A stretch of 34,077 bases of DNA from Basidiobolus heterosporus B8920 (Eukaryota > Basidiobolomycota > Basidiobolomycetes > Basidiobolales > Basidiobolaceae), in NCBI GenBank assembly GCA_000697455.1, contig JNET01033771.1, forward strand, positions 1-34,077, given 5' to 3'. The position numbers and the translations under genes were made by a program. This document shows positions 21,132 to 31,355 of this stretch, in pieces. The notes under the pieces are model-generated. The model did not search any database, was not told the origin of the DNA, and worked only from the letters and a program-made list of their open reading frames with translations. Within the stretch, counting starts at the first letter, position 1. Each line of letters opens with the position of its first letter.

Positions 21132-21656
21132 TTTCTTGTAGAGATACGAGAGTTTCTGTAGCTTTGTGGGTAAAATTTGGAGCTATTCTGGGTGTTTAAG
21201 AAAAGGAATGGTTTAGAAAAAATCGGTCTTTCTCATAGTATTTATATTTTACCATCCGCCATTAGACCCAATTGAATTCATTCAATCAAGAAATGGTCAA
21301 TGGAGTGGCTAAGCCACCGATTTTCGGTGGTTCATTCATGTCTGCATTCTAAACAATCAATGGAATCACAAGATGTGTTAGTTTTGTAACTATAAAGGTC
21401 TCTTGTCCTGGAAAGGCCAAGCCACCCAAGTAAATACTTATTGGTGACTGTTCCAATCGCTTGATACATGTATGCTTTTGACTTCGGGATAAATATGAAT
21501 CTATTCCCTAATAGAACAGTTATCTACATGGATCCCAGCACTAGCAACGATTGTTCTTGGCAAGCCTGGCAAAAAGGTTACAGAGAGTACAAACGCCTGG
21601 CAACCATAGGGCCTAATGTAACCAGGCGTCCTAATTAGTGCTCTTTTAACAATACT
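21132..21656. other. Intergenic region with a short hairpin
   Basis: This is the promoter side of the fasciclin gene and the 3' side of the sirtuin gene. A perfect 7-bp stem with a 3-nt loop (CCACCGA-TTT-TCGGTGG) lies at 21314-21330. The phrase GGCTAAGCCACC near it recurs as GGCCAAGCCACC near 21416. No gene or RNA was recognised. Confidence 0.4.
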
Positions 21657-22600
21657 TTATTGTTGATCTTCAATGTCTAAAGCTTGAGTAAGTGTGCTTC
21701 CGCAAGGCCCTAGGAAAGCAAATTGAGAAGGCGAATTAGATAGCTCGGTATTAAACTCAGCTACTTGGCCCCCGTTTGCCAACACTTGATCAGCAAAACC
21801 TGCCGCAGGATAGACAACACCTGAGGTCCCTATCACCATGAGAAGGTCGCATTTCTCAAGCTCATCATGTATTTTATCAATCATTTTATTCTCAAGATTT
21901 TCCCCAAACCAAACAATGTGAGGTCTCAAGAGAGATCCGCATTTTAGGCAACATGGCAATTCTTCTAGGGGAATATTCGAGTCAGTGTTCAACTTTTCAG
22001 TTCCAGATAATGCAGCAACAATCGGACAGTCGTAATTAACTTCTATCTCATGACAACGGGTGCACCGAGTTTTAAACAAATTTCCATGCATCTCAAGCAC
22101 CTTTTTCGAGCCAGCTTGTAAATGTAAACCATCTACGTTCTGTGTGATGAGTGAGAAATTCTTCCCCAGTCTCAAGGCAACTTCTTCAAACTTAGCTAGG
22201 GCTAGATGGCCGCGATTAGGGGATTTCGCTCGAACAAGCTCGCGTCTTTAAACCAGTTTTTTAGGGAAAATGGACTTCCAAACAAGAAAGAGTATCATAA
22301 AGATATACGCTACCGATAATGATAAAACTCCCACACACGTGATGGGTTACGACGAAATGCTTCAGGAGTCGCTAATGAGGTTGCTTCAAAAGTTCGCCAT
22401 AATCCACCTTTTCCACGAAAGGTCGGTACTCCACTTTCAGCAGAGGCACCTGCACCTGTCAAAGCTATGATGTTTCTTGACTTTTTCAGGACTTCACGGA
22501 AGGCTTCTATAGAGGTATTTCTTATGGGCGTGCTCATTATGCTGAGTAGTGGATGCTTAACCCATGACAGTTTTGATTCGCTTGGTTGCATATCTAACAC
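21657..22600 (-). CDS. SIRT5-type NAD-dependent protein deacylase
   Basis: Two exons on the minus strand: 22600-22314 and 22245-21657 (68-bp intron, phase 2), giving 291 residues. The sirtuin core is complete: [15 protein letters not shown] for NAD binding, TQNVDGLH, catalytic H149 in VLEMHG, two zinc cysteine pairs (CTRC and CLKC), WFGE, and [12 protein letters not shown]. The YHYR motif at residues 93-96, created across the intron, matches the Tyr-x-x-Arg pair by which SIRT5 selects acidic acyl groups, so succinyl-, malonyl- or glutaryl-lysine is the likely substrate. A short 20-25 residue extension precedes the core; it is not a clear mitochondrial presequence. Several in-frame methionines near the start (residues 1, 4 and 22) leave the exact start open. 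Confidence 0.93.
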
Positions 22601-23459
22601 ATGATTGATTGATTAAATAAGTGGTATCAGCCTTTGATTATCCTAGAAGGAGGGATCCGTGATCAAATATATTACTACCGGATGCTTCTCACAATTATAC
22701 TTTGTATGCTTTGCTAAGCTATCTACTATACTATCCACAATACATCCAGTCATATAGTGAGCGCCCAGTATAGTGGATGTATCAGGATCATATCCTTTTT
22801 CGAAATCTCCTAACTCAAGGAGGTCTAGTTAAGATCTAGTTGATTTGGGCTTTACTGTATCAACATCTGCCCTTCTTCATTTGCCCTTCATTTGCCCTTC
22901 ATTTGCTCTTCTGAACCAATGCTTAAATTACCTTAATAGCTCAGAAACCTAATATCCCACTCTCTCAACCTTGATGAATGCCCCTTGTTCCATTCCCATT
23001 AGAGATTTAACCTAACCCTCCCATCCAACCCACCGCAACGAAACTAATCTGAATGAAGATACAATCAACCCTACACCATCAACATACACCATGAAGAAGG
23101 GAGATGCTCTATAAATTGGCATTTATTCTAACCATATAAGGCTAAGACCTCCAGACTAAGTATAATTTCTACGCATTGCGCCGTATTAACTGAGAAATTA
23201 GTCAAGATTGTATGGGGTAAGGTTCATGAGTAACCGGGGGAAGACTAACAAATAAATCACCAAGGACAAGTATAAATCTAGCCAAGATTTCCCGAGAGAA
23301 AGACAAGCTAGCATTCAAGTTCAGTAACATTCTAATTTTCACTATCACTCTCACACTCACATTCCATTCACCTTCACCTTCACTTTCACTTTCAGTGGAT
23401 ATTTCTTATTTCCTTCCATTTTTCAACTCATTTAATTTTTTATTTTTCACTTCATCAGG
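22601..23459. other. Intergenic region upstream of the glycine-rich gene
   Basis: No gene is seen. ATACATCC (about 22741) and GGATGTAT (about 22784) form an inverted pair near similar CTATACTA/TAGTATAG text. CATTTGCCCTT is repeated in tandem near 22880-22912. A long CTTTCACTTTCAC-type pyrimidine tract at about 23340-23395 precedes the start codon at 23460 and resembles a fungal promoter/leader tract. Confidence 0.4.
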
Positions 23460-24740
23460 ATGAAGGTCACCGCATTGAAAGCACTATTGATGGTCTCTCT
23501 CTTAACCGTCGTCGGAACTATTAGCATTCCTAATCCAAAGTTATGTCGTGAATACTGCCAGGGAATTGTTTCTGGATTGAAGACTTATGGGATTGCTACC
23601 GAAGTAAGGTTTTGCGACAACATTGATGTGACAAAATTCCCTACCGGTGTAACCCAGCCAGACAAACAGAACTGCCAAGGGTTGGTTAAGAGTGCAAACG
23701 AATTAGGGCTGAAATGTGACGAAAGTGATTGTTCTAAAGCCCCTGCACATGGAAGTCGAACAAAAGGGAACAAGGATGGCTATGGAGCTGGAATAGGTGA
23801 TAGAGATGGTGGTCACTACGATACCGGTATTGGCGGTGGTAACGGAGGTTACAACACAGGCATTGGTGGTGGTAATAAAGGGCATGGAGGAAAGGGTCAC
23901 GGTGGCATTGGCGGTGGTGACAGAGGACACGGAGGAAAGGGTGGTAAGGGCCATGGCGACAACGGCGGCTACGACAATGGTGGCATTGGCGGTGGTGACA
24001 GAGGACACGGAGGAAAGGGCGGTAAGGGCCACGGCGACAACGGCGGCTACGACAATGGTGGCATTGGCGGTGGTGACAGAGGACACGGAGGTAAGGGTGG
24101 CAAGGGCCACGGAGACAATGGCGGCAGAGGACACGGTGGCTATGACAATGGAGTGGGCGGTGGAGGAAAGGGTAGCAAACACGGAGGAAATGGTGGCTAT
24201 CATTCTGGTATTGGTGGAGGCGATAAGGAGCACGGAGGAAAAGGTGGTAAAGGTGGCAACAACGGCTATGACTCTGGTGTAGGCGGCGGCAAAGGCAACG
24301 ATGGCAAGGGTGGCAAAGGCGGTCAAGGTGGTGACGACGGCTATGACTCTGGTGTAGGCGGCGGAAAAGGCAACGAAGGAAAGGGTGGTAAAGGAGGCAA
24401 AGGTGGTAATGATGGCTATGATTCAGGTGTAGGCGGCGGCAAAGGCAACGATGGCAAGGGTGGTAAAGGCGGTAAAGGTGGTGACGACGGCTATGACTCT
24501 GGTGTAGGCGGCGGAAAAGGCAACGATGGAAAGGGTGGTAAAGGAGGCAAAGGTGGCAATGATGGCTATGACTCTGGTGTAGGCGGCGGAAAAGGCAACG
24601 ATGGCAAGGGTGGTAAAGGCGGCAAAGGTGGCAATGATGGCTATGACTCTGGTGTAGGCGGCGGAAAAGGCAACGATGGAAAGGGTGGTAGTGGTAAAAG
24701 TCAGGGCGTGAATGTTGGAGCCAATATCCGTGTTTACTAA
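23460..24740 (+). CDS. Secreted glycine-rich repeat protein with a six-cysteine N-terminal domain
   Basis: Single exon, 426 residues. The N-terminus (MKVTALKALLMVSLLTVVGTISI) is a clear signal peptide. Residues about 25-100 form a small domain with six cysteines (LCREYC, RFCDN, QNCQG, LKCDESDC), enough for three disulfides. The rest is Gly-rich: first 26-residue repeats containing GGIGGGDRGHGGKGGKGH, then 25-residue repeats of the GYDSGVGGGKGNDGKGGKGG type. The protein ends with GANIRVY. No family is recognised. Gly-rich repeats with Tyr, Lys and His are typical of structural extracellular proteins (wall, adhesive or coat), and this is the inferred role. The repeats are periodic at the DNA level, so length differences between strains are likely. 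Confidence 0.85.
   Translation: MKVTALKALLMVSLLTVVGTISIPNPKLCREYCQGIVSGLKTYGIATEVRFCDNIDVTKFPTGVTQPDKQNCQGLVKSANELGLKCDESDCSKAPAHGSRTKGNKDGYGAGIGDRDGGHYDTGIGGGNGGYNTGIGGGNKGHGGKGHGGIGGGDRGHGGKGGKGHGDNGGYDNGGIGGGDRGHGGKGGKGHGDNGGYDNGGIGGGDRGHGGKGGKGHGDNGGRGHGGYDNGVGGGGKGSKHGGNGGYHSGIGGGDKEHGGKGGKGGNNGYDSGVGGGKGNDGKGGKGGQGGDDGYDSGVGGGKGNEGKGGKGGKGGNDGYDSGVGGGKGNDGKGGKGGKGGDDGYDSGVGGGKGNDGKGGKGGKGGNDGYDSGVGGGKGNDGKGGKGGKGGNDGYDSGVGGGKGNDGKGGSGKSQGVNVGANIRVY
23904..24137 (+). repeat. 78-bp coding tandem repeat, three copies
   Basis: The phrase GGCATTGGCGGTGGTGAC begins at 23904, 23982 and 24060, an exact 78-bp (26-codon) step within the glycine-rich gene. The third copy diverges at its end. Confidence 0.9.
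24264..24690 (+). repeat. 75-bp coding tandem repeat, about six copies
   Basis: GGCTATGA followed by TC(T/A)GGTGTAGGCGGCGG recurs with a 75-bp (25-codon) step at 24264, 24339, 24414, 24489, 24564 and 24639. The last copy is partial. Copies differ at synonymous sites and in D/N/E/Q at fixed positions. Confidence 0.92.
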
Positions 24741-25543
24741 ACTACATAATATTTGATTAAAACTCACACCAGGTGTGATCTAGCCAGAAAGCTAGCTACA
24801 CTGATATATAATTTATGCAAGTTTAAACCTTCTTATTAAACACACTTTAAATCATTAAATCTAAAACTGATTTCCCTTAAGCTATTTACCTAATGAACTC
24901 AATAATAATTATATTTGCACTACACTCGGCCTTCAAATCAACTACCGATTGGGTAAACACACCCATGTAGCTAGGAGAAGGGGCGCAGCCATTGCGCGAC
25001 TGTAAAGGGTACTACGGACTAATTTACTAGCGCAGTGCCAACATATTGGTAATAGCTTGGTTGAAGCGGACAAATCTGGCTAACGCTTGCAATTTCAATC
25101 GTTCCGCAATAGTTGTCGTGTTTCGATACGCAAATAAGAAGCTTACAATTTTTCCGATTTTGTAGAGAAACAAGCGAACTCCACTCGATTGATTCGTACT
25201 CGTGTTGCACACTCATTAAACCCGAAGAAAGTTCAGCCAAATTCACGTGAATCATAGGCGCACCCAAAAAACCGTTCACATAACTTTAATGGAACCAACT
25301 CCAATCTGTGTTTCAGAGAAAAAATTCTATTCTTGCCATTTAAAGCAAATCCAATCTTTCAATCATGCTATTGAAGATCGGGGACAACGATCTCCATTCC
25401 CCAAAACATTTTCTTTCCCCACGAGATATAAAATTTCATCGCCCAGTTCTACCATACGCGACTCGAAACATTCGTAACCCCCCTTTCGATAGATTTCTTT
25501 ATTATCTCCTTCATAGACTTTTACCCTATCTACTTAAACACTA
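24741..25543. other. Intergenic region, glycine-rich gene to MDM34
   Basis: No supported gene. Two overlapping minus-strand frames (25019-25279 and 25027-25212) exist in different phases with no recognisable product. The segment 25200-25543 probably holds the MDM34 leader; it contains several TTTCTTTCC/CCCTTTCG pyrimidine runs. Confidence 0.4.
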
Positions 25544-27160
25544 ATGGCCTTTAAATTCAACTGGGCCGAATTCAACAATGACTTTCTGGATGAGGCGAAG
25601 AAGCTGCTCACTATTGCTTTAAATAAAGGTTCCAAACCGGCCAACATAGTCGGCCGCATAGAAGTAAAAGAACTCCATTTGGGTACACAGGTAAATACTG
25701 CCCTTTCAAACCGGAATATATTGAGTCTTTGTTCATCTCTTATTTCTTCCTATAGCCACCTGAATTAGAGATTTTAGAAATCGGTGAGCTCGCCGAGGAC
25801 AAGTTCAGAGGCATTTTTAAGCTAGTCTATGCTGGTGATGCTTACGTAGCTTTACAGACTCAAGTACAGGTATGTTACGCAAGGCTTTTGTTTACTTCAG
25901 AATAAGTTGAACTCATTTAAGTGCTATTAGGCTAATCCAGTTAACGCAATGCAAAATGAATCGATATTTGGCTCCATTGGCTCCCGATGGAATATTCTAG
26001 CTGCTGATCAGCCCTTGGTGGTTCCTATGAAACTTAGTCTTCGAAACCTAAGACTCCGAGGAATCATAGTGCTAGTTGTTGACAAGCACAAAGGAGTAAC
26101 CTTGGTGTTTAAAAATGATCCATTGGAAAATGTGGAAGTGAGCTCGACATTTGACAACGTACCTGCAATTCGAAACTTTTTACAGCGAGAAATTGAAACG
26201 CAGATGCGTAGAATGATGCAAGAGCAAATGCCGACCATAGTTCATGAATTATCTCAGAAATATCTAAACAAGAAGAACAGAGATTCCGAAAGCGTAGCTC
26301 CTGAAGAACCAGTCAAACTACCTACAGATGTCCAGTCACTGCCCGATCTCACCTCGGATATCAGAAAGTCACGATACAGATCGTATTCATCTTATAGTAG
26401 CCAAAGTGATAACTCGAGTACCACTTCACTCTCTGCTGATTCATATCGTACTCGATGGAGAGGCAACGACGACTTTAGCGATGAGGGTTATGAGTCCGGA
26501 TGTCTAACACCCACGGCCGAGGCATGCCATAGTTTAAGTGGTTTGCATCAAGAACAAGGGCTCAAGAAACTTTTCAGCTCTGATGCACTTTCCAGCTCCA
26601 GCTCTAGCTCTAGCTCCGGTCCCAGGCCACACCCGCTTATTTATCATTCCCATAGCCTTTGTGGAACACCAGGTGGCAGACCACGGTTCTCTTCTGCTTC
26701 ATCTACCATGTCGTTACCCGAATTTCTGGGCCCGGAGAGATATTCAGATGGAAAATACTCTCGTGGGACCACTAGAAAGAGACGGGTCAAATACTCCACA
26801 CCTCCATTTGAGCCTCTGAAGGAAGTCCCCACTTCCTTCACCGCTCCAACAAGCCCTACCTTCAACCAAGAATTCGACTATTTCAATGGATGCCATCATC
26901 CCGAATGCACCACCGAGGAGCCAGAGGGCGAAGTCGTTCTCCAACCATCCGACAATGCAGTGGCGGCACAGCTGGCTTCGCTAATGAACTCGAACCACAC
27001 AATATCACCCTACTCTAGAATCTTTGAGCATCTTACCTACAGGTCTTCGCCACAGTTTGCCAAAGTCGTAAGTTCACCCACCAAACGAAGAACAAGTGCT
27101 AAAGGGGGAGTCAAGAGAAACGTCCATAAGTTCACTATGCAGCTATCCATCAACCCTTGA
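25544..27160 (+). CDS. MDM34: Mitochondrial distribution and morphology protein 34 (ERMES subunit)
   Basis: Three exons: 25544-25690, 25756-25869, 25931-27160 (introns phase 0), giving 496 residues. Residues 1 to about 195 are the SMP lipid-binding domain in the form special to Mdm34: [99 protein letters not shown]. Mdm34 sits on the outer mitochondrial membrane and, with Mmm1, Mdm12 and Mdm10, forms the ER-mitochondria tether that passes phospholipids. The C-terminal 300 residues are Ser-rich and disordered, including a Ser run near 26590-26620 encoded by AGCTCT/AGCTCC, and end in a basic segment. Its presence is strong evidence for a fungal genome. Confidence 0.96.
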
Positions 27161-27383
27161 ATCTACACTCCATTCCACTCCACCCCACCATTTGCATATC
27201 ACGTAGTTGCATTCCACTTCACCCGTCTGTTGCATATCACATAACTGTACATAATTGTTCAAGCACCTCATAAAACGCATTCACTTTGAAATCATTAGTT
27301 TATAGCGTATATTTACACTCATCGTATTGTATGTGAAGAATGATATTAATGTTCTATTGATGGGAAGGGTGTGAATGGTTTTG

Positions 27384-28675
27384 CTACAACAGACCACAGT
27401 CCCGTAGATTCCCTTGTACCACGATGTCGTTGACTGCAGCCATGACGAACTTGATTTGCGCAGTATCAGTGGCGCAGGTAAGATGCGCGTAAAGCTGCTT
27501 AAGGTCGGTTTGATTTAACGACATGAACCGCTCCATGATATAGTTACATGCTGCCTCGTAACTGGCTGGGCCTAGATCAGATGGTTAGGCAAGGAACATA
27601 GAAAGTAAGGACAAGTCGATTACCTTCGTAATCCGGAAAGAAGTTCCCAAGCGGCGAAATGGCAAGCTTTTCCTTGAATAAGTCGATCTTGTTCAAGAAC
27701 AGGATGATGGAAGTCCGGACAAACCAACGGGAATTACATATCGAGTCGAACAGTGTCAAGGATTCTTGCATACGGTTCTGTCGCGGTGAAGGCTAAGTAA
27801 GAGTCTGGTGATGAGGGCTGGTTATGCTGGTACTTACCACTGATTCGTCTTCGGCTAGAGTCTGGTCATATTCGCTAATTGCTACCATGAATACAATGGC
27901 CGTCACGTTCTCGAAACAGTGGATCCATTTCTTCCGTTCTGAGCGTTGACCGCCAACGTCCAGCATACGGTAGACGAGCTCCCCGATGTTGAAGGTTGTT
28001 TCAGTGATCCCAGTGGTCTTCACCCGGGATCTCAAGACGTCCTGATCGTCAGGGATGTATTCCGGCTGGGATATACGATCAATCGAGTCGAAATAGCTTT
28101 AAACACAAGGTCAGCGTTGAAGGGCATTCACGGCATCTGAAAGGCTACTTACTATCTCGCCGAGTCGTTCAACTGGTATTCTCTTGATCGCTGGAAGCAG
28201 CTTTGCACCCCGTCATCCAACCATAAGGCTTTGATGGCGTCGGAGACCTCTATCGGAAACAGACCTCCTTCGGGAGGCAGCATGAAGCCTGTGGGTAGAC
28301 TCATGATGGTCTCGACATTCTGTGAGTTCGACGGATTGGCCAACTGGATGCCCATTTTATCCATGGCCACCAGAATCACTCTTATCGATTGAATGGTATT
28401 AGAGAAGATGATCTCTCTATAGGATTCTCTCTCGACCATCGTGTAACCGCCATCGTGAATAAGCTTCATCTGTTTCAAAATGGTGCTCTTTCCAGACTCA
28501 CCAGCGCCTAGTTCATTTGTTAATCAGAGAACTTGGCAAGAATAGAGAACACCTTACCTAACAGTAACATTTTGATCTCGTTCTTCAAGGAGATCTTGTC
28601 CTTCTTTATTTGATTCTCAATCTCGTCGTTCTTACGCCTTTCCTCTATATCATCTTGACTGACACAACAACCCAT
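27384..28675 (-). CDS. Heterotrimeric G-protein alpha subunit, Gi-like
   Basis: Five exons on the minus strand: 28675-28558, 28507-28153, 28096-27838, 27777-27624, 27571-27384, giving 357 residues, the usual length. The start MGCCVSQ carries the myristoylation glycine and palmitoylation cysteines; an in-frame ATG 11 codons upstream (28708) would bury them, so I use the internal one. P-loop GAGESGKST at 40-48, switch [13 protein letters not shown] with the catalytic arginine, switch [22 protein letters not shown] and TCAT for guanine binding are all there. The end NLRDCGLL has a cysteine four from the C-terminus, the site used by pertussis-type ADP-ribosylation in Gi-class subunits. It couples seven-helix receptors to cAMP or MAPK signalling. 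Confidence 0.97.
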
Positions 28676-28878
28676 ATCGATGCACTTTGGAACAGATGGT
28701 TGACTCACTTGGGAGGGATGCAGTAGCGTAGAAGAGGTTGCGCAGGGTAAATCGATGCTTTCTTCCTAGACGTCGCCTGGTTATATACCGGATATTTGTC
28801 AACGGAGATCAATGTGATCCGTGGATTGTAATGCCAATTGGAGGTCATTTGAAGTAGAATAATACATATGCTGTGATG

Positions 28879-28922
28879 CTGTAATTCATCTGTAATTCAT
28901 CTGTAGTTCATCTGTAGTTCAT
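28879..28922 (+). repeat. 11-bp tandem repeat, four copies
   Basis: Two copies of CTGTAATTCAT are followed by two of CTGTAGTTCAT, 44 bp in all. It lies about 200 bp upstream of the G-alpha start codon. Confidence 0.9.
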
Positions 28923-29499
28923 CTATCGATCGAATGCCACTCAAGGATAAATAAGAATGAGTGAAAAGGGGCGTAGTGCTCGTTTTGATGGGAACCAAGA
29001 TCGCCCGTTGTGCGTTGTGGGTTGTACGTTGTGTGTTGTGTGTTGAAACCCTAATTCAAACAATCAATCATCCGTGTCTACAACCTGATTATGTAACTTT
29101 CTGGCCAAACAAATGAAACTGGCCTATTTCCAATTCATTGTAGCTGAACAATCATTTGTTCGGCATGGCTCGGCATAAACTATTCGATGTGCGGTTGGCT
29201 AGGATTGGGATTCTCAGGGGATTTCCAGGATGTCTCTGTACATAATTCACCCTGTTTCCTTCCCATGCATTGGATGAACTCGCCATGGCCCCCTGCTGGT
29301 TTCAGACGAGTTTACCTGGCTTCTGGTTATTCCCCAAAAAGGATGGTGAGTTAACTTTAGAAACAATAGAGTACCCCATAATTGGTGTGGTCCCTTGATC
29401 ATTTTGTCCATAACGCGGGTGTTGGTAGTGAAATAAACTGCTGGCCCGAGTGCCACACACGCTGGCTACTTGCTTAGTCTGATTTCAAGCACGTTCCTC

Positions 29500-29534
29500 C
29501 TAACCCTAACCCTAACCCTCACCCTCACCCTCAC
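29500..29534 (+). repeat. Interstitial telomere-like repeat
   Basis: CTAACCCTAACCCTAACCC grades into CCCTCA repeats. The unit CCCTAA is the reverse of the TTAGGG telomere unit found in many fungi. At this length it may be a protein-binding motif or a healed break, not a telomere. Confidence 0.7.
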
Positions 29535-30011
29535 CCCCACCTTGGTAGCTAAGCATCGGATATAGCGGACATGTGTCCCTGAAGAAAATGAAAATAAACA
29601 TGGAATCCGGTGTGTTAACTAAAAATATGATATGTGAACCACTACTTTTAGCATACCACTCTGCAGGTCAATAGCATAGACCCCTGCTTCGATTGGGAAT
29701 TTCTGAAATCCTCCGATTGTCTTACCCCTAGCCCTAACCCTTAATTAATATACACACACATTTCTACTTGCTTAAACTACTCATAAGTCTAAGCTCGATT
29801 TGATTCGATGCATATGAGATTAAACAGAATTAGTTTGTTGATTAACGGTAAATCAAGTCTCTACACAAATGTTATTGATGGGATGAACGAAGAGATCCAT
29901 AACAATAATTGATTGTTAGAAAAAAAAAATTCTTTTTCTTTTTACACTCTACTAGTATCAAATTAGTGTGCGTTAGGGTTAGTTCGTACAGTGCCTTGTT
30001 TATAATACAGA

Positions 30012-31038
30012 ATGAGTGAAATAAAAAGCGAGCATATGGATGTAGACCCAGTTGTAGAAGAGGCTATGGGGGAGGACGAGGTTGTTCAAGAGATTGATGT
30101 ATACTTATCTCAACAATTAGCCCAACATTTATACCTTTTTCAATATCCAATTCGCACTCACAGCTTTGGTAAAAACACTGGCCCAACTCAAGCTCGTATC
30201 AAGCCAAAATCTCAAATATTTGAACTCGACATACCTCTTGAAACGAACGCCCCGACGTACAACCGTGAGAAAGGTGAGGAGTTGGGTCTGGGAGTGAACG
30301 ACGATCCCTTTAAAACCATTTTAGACGAGAGAATGGGAACAAAACAAAACAAAACCTCTTTGATGAGTAAGCAAACACTGGCTTCTTCCTTAGTTCCTGC
30401 TCAAACGAATTACATGGTTGGTGCTTTCAGAAACGGTAAACCAGCTTGACTTTAGCTCATTATTTAGAGACTTTGCTCAATTTCTGTTTAAATACCATAT
30501 ATCATAGGGGCTCTATATATGTCTCCAGTACGCGGAGCAGTTCAATTTCGCCCAAGCTTAAAGTATCTCGACAAAATTGACGAGAAAATCAAGGCGGCTA
30601 ACAAGAAAGTCATCGATGAAGAAAATAAGGATCTACCAACCGAGGAAGTGAAGGCTAAAGCTATTCAGGTAGTTTTGCGGTTTGTCCCATACCCTTTTGA
30701 AAACCATGAACTTACTCTGTTTTATTTTACTGTAGGTCCAAGTGAGAAATACTGATTCTAATCAAACAGCTGCTTTAAGGAAATCCACTTTAGCTCAGTT
30801 ACAAAGACAGGCTGAAGAAGAGCCTTGGATTAGACTTCAGTATTTCGATGAAGAGGTAAGAACGCGCCCTACTCATTACCAATCATACCACCATTAACTT
30901 TTGCTCACCTTCCTGTAGTCTAATGAAGCTTACTACATTTATGAGAAAATGTTTTCAGGCAAGAAAGAACCTTTAATTTGTAAAACCACCACCGACGAAT
31001 TTATCGATCAGATTAGCGCCTTTAATACTCAACTTTAA
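30012..31038 (+). CDS. RPC37: DNA-directed RNA polymerase III subunit RPC5/RPC37
   Basis: Four exons: 30012-30435, 30508-30668, 30736-30855, 30919-31038, giving 274 residues, close to yeast Rpc37. The Sin-like (Sin_N) family pattern is clear: an acidic start, EIDVYLSQQLAQHLYLFQYP, ARIKPKSQIFELDIPLE, TNYMVGAFRNG joined across the first intron to ALYMSPVRGAVQFRPSL, then the C-terminal EEEPWIRLQYFDEE. The subunit pairs with RPC4/Rpc53 and works in initiation, termination and reinitiation on tRNA and 5S genes. The first intron is phase 1, the others phase 0. A TTAGGGTTAG element sits about 30 bp upstream of the start. Confidence 0.93.
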
Positions 31039-31355
31039 AGCTTAACACGTATATGTATCTCTTTTCATCTATCTACTCTGGCACTAATATAGAACCTTTT
31101 ATGTAAATCAAGCACTCGAATTCCAATCATCTTGATATAAAAAGCAAAGGGAGAGTGGATAAAGCATTGCACATAACCTTGCAGTTCTTCTTGAGCTTCC
31201 ACCATGGAACTCATTGTTAGTGTGTTCAAGTCTCAAATTCGTGTATGGAAGTCCTCAACGCACGTTTAATGCAGAAATGTGTTTGTGTAGGCTATTTAAG
31301 GATAACTAGGTATAATAAAAAATGCACGGTATCAACTGAGTTATGAATGGGTATC
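31039..31355. other. Convergent intergenic region, RPC5 / AONS
   Basis: The 3' ends of the two genes face each other. No gene or repeat was recognised. AATAAAA near 31315 on the plus strand could be a polyadenylation-like signal, without further support. Confidence 0.4.

Larger units (their letters stand above)
28676..30011. promoter_or_regulatory. Divergent 1.3-kb intergenic region, G-alpha / RPC5
   Basis: No gene is supported. It holds an 11-bp tandem repeat (28879-28922), a GTTGTG-rich run near 29007-29045, a telobox-like AAACCCTAA (29046-29054), telomere-like repeats (29500-29534), a further CCCTAGCCCTAACCC near 29725, and TTAGGGTTAG at 29973-29982, about 30 bp before the RPC5 start codon. 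Both flanking genes read outward from it. Confidence 0.5.

Noticed and set aside
23703-24767. Long minus-strand frames (207 and 114 codons) across the glycine-rich gene
   Set aside because: Open only because the coding repeats are multiples of three with few stop-prone codons; the translation is Ala/Thr/Ile/Val repeat noise.
25019-25279. Two overlapping minus-strand frames upstream of MDM34
   Set aside because: Different phases with no splice signals that join them and no recognisable product; kept only as intergenic comment.
29247-29456. 69-codon minus-strand frame in the G-alpha/RPC5 intergenic region
   Set aside because: No family match, and it lies among simple repeats; a length expected by chance.
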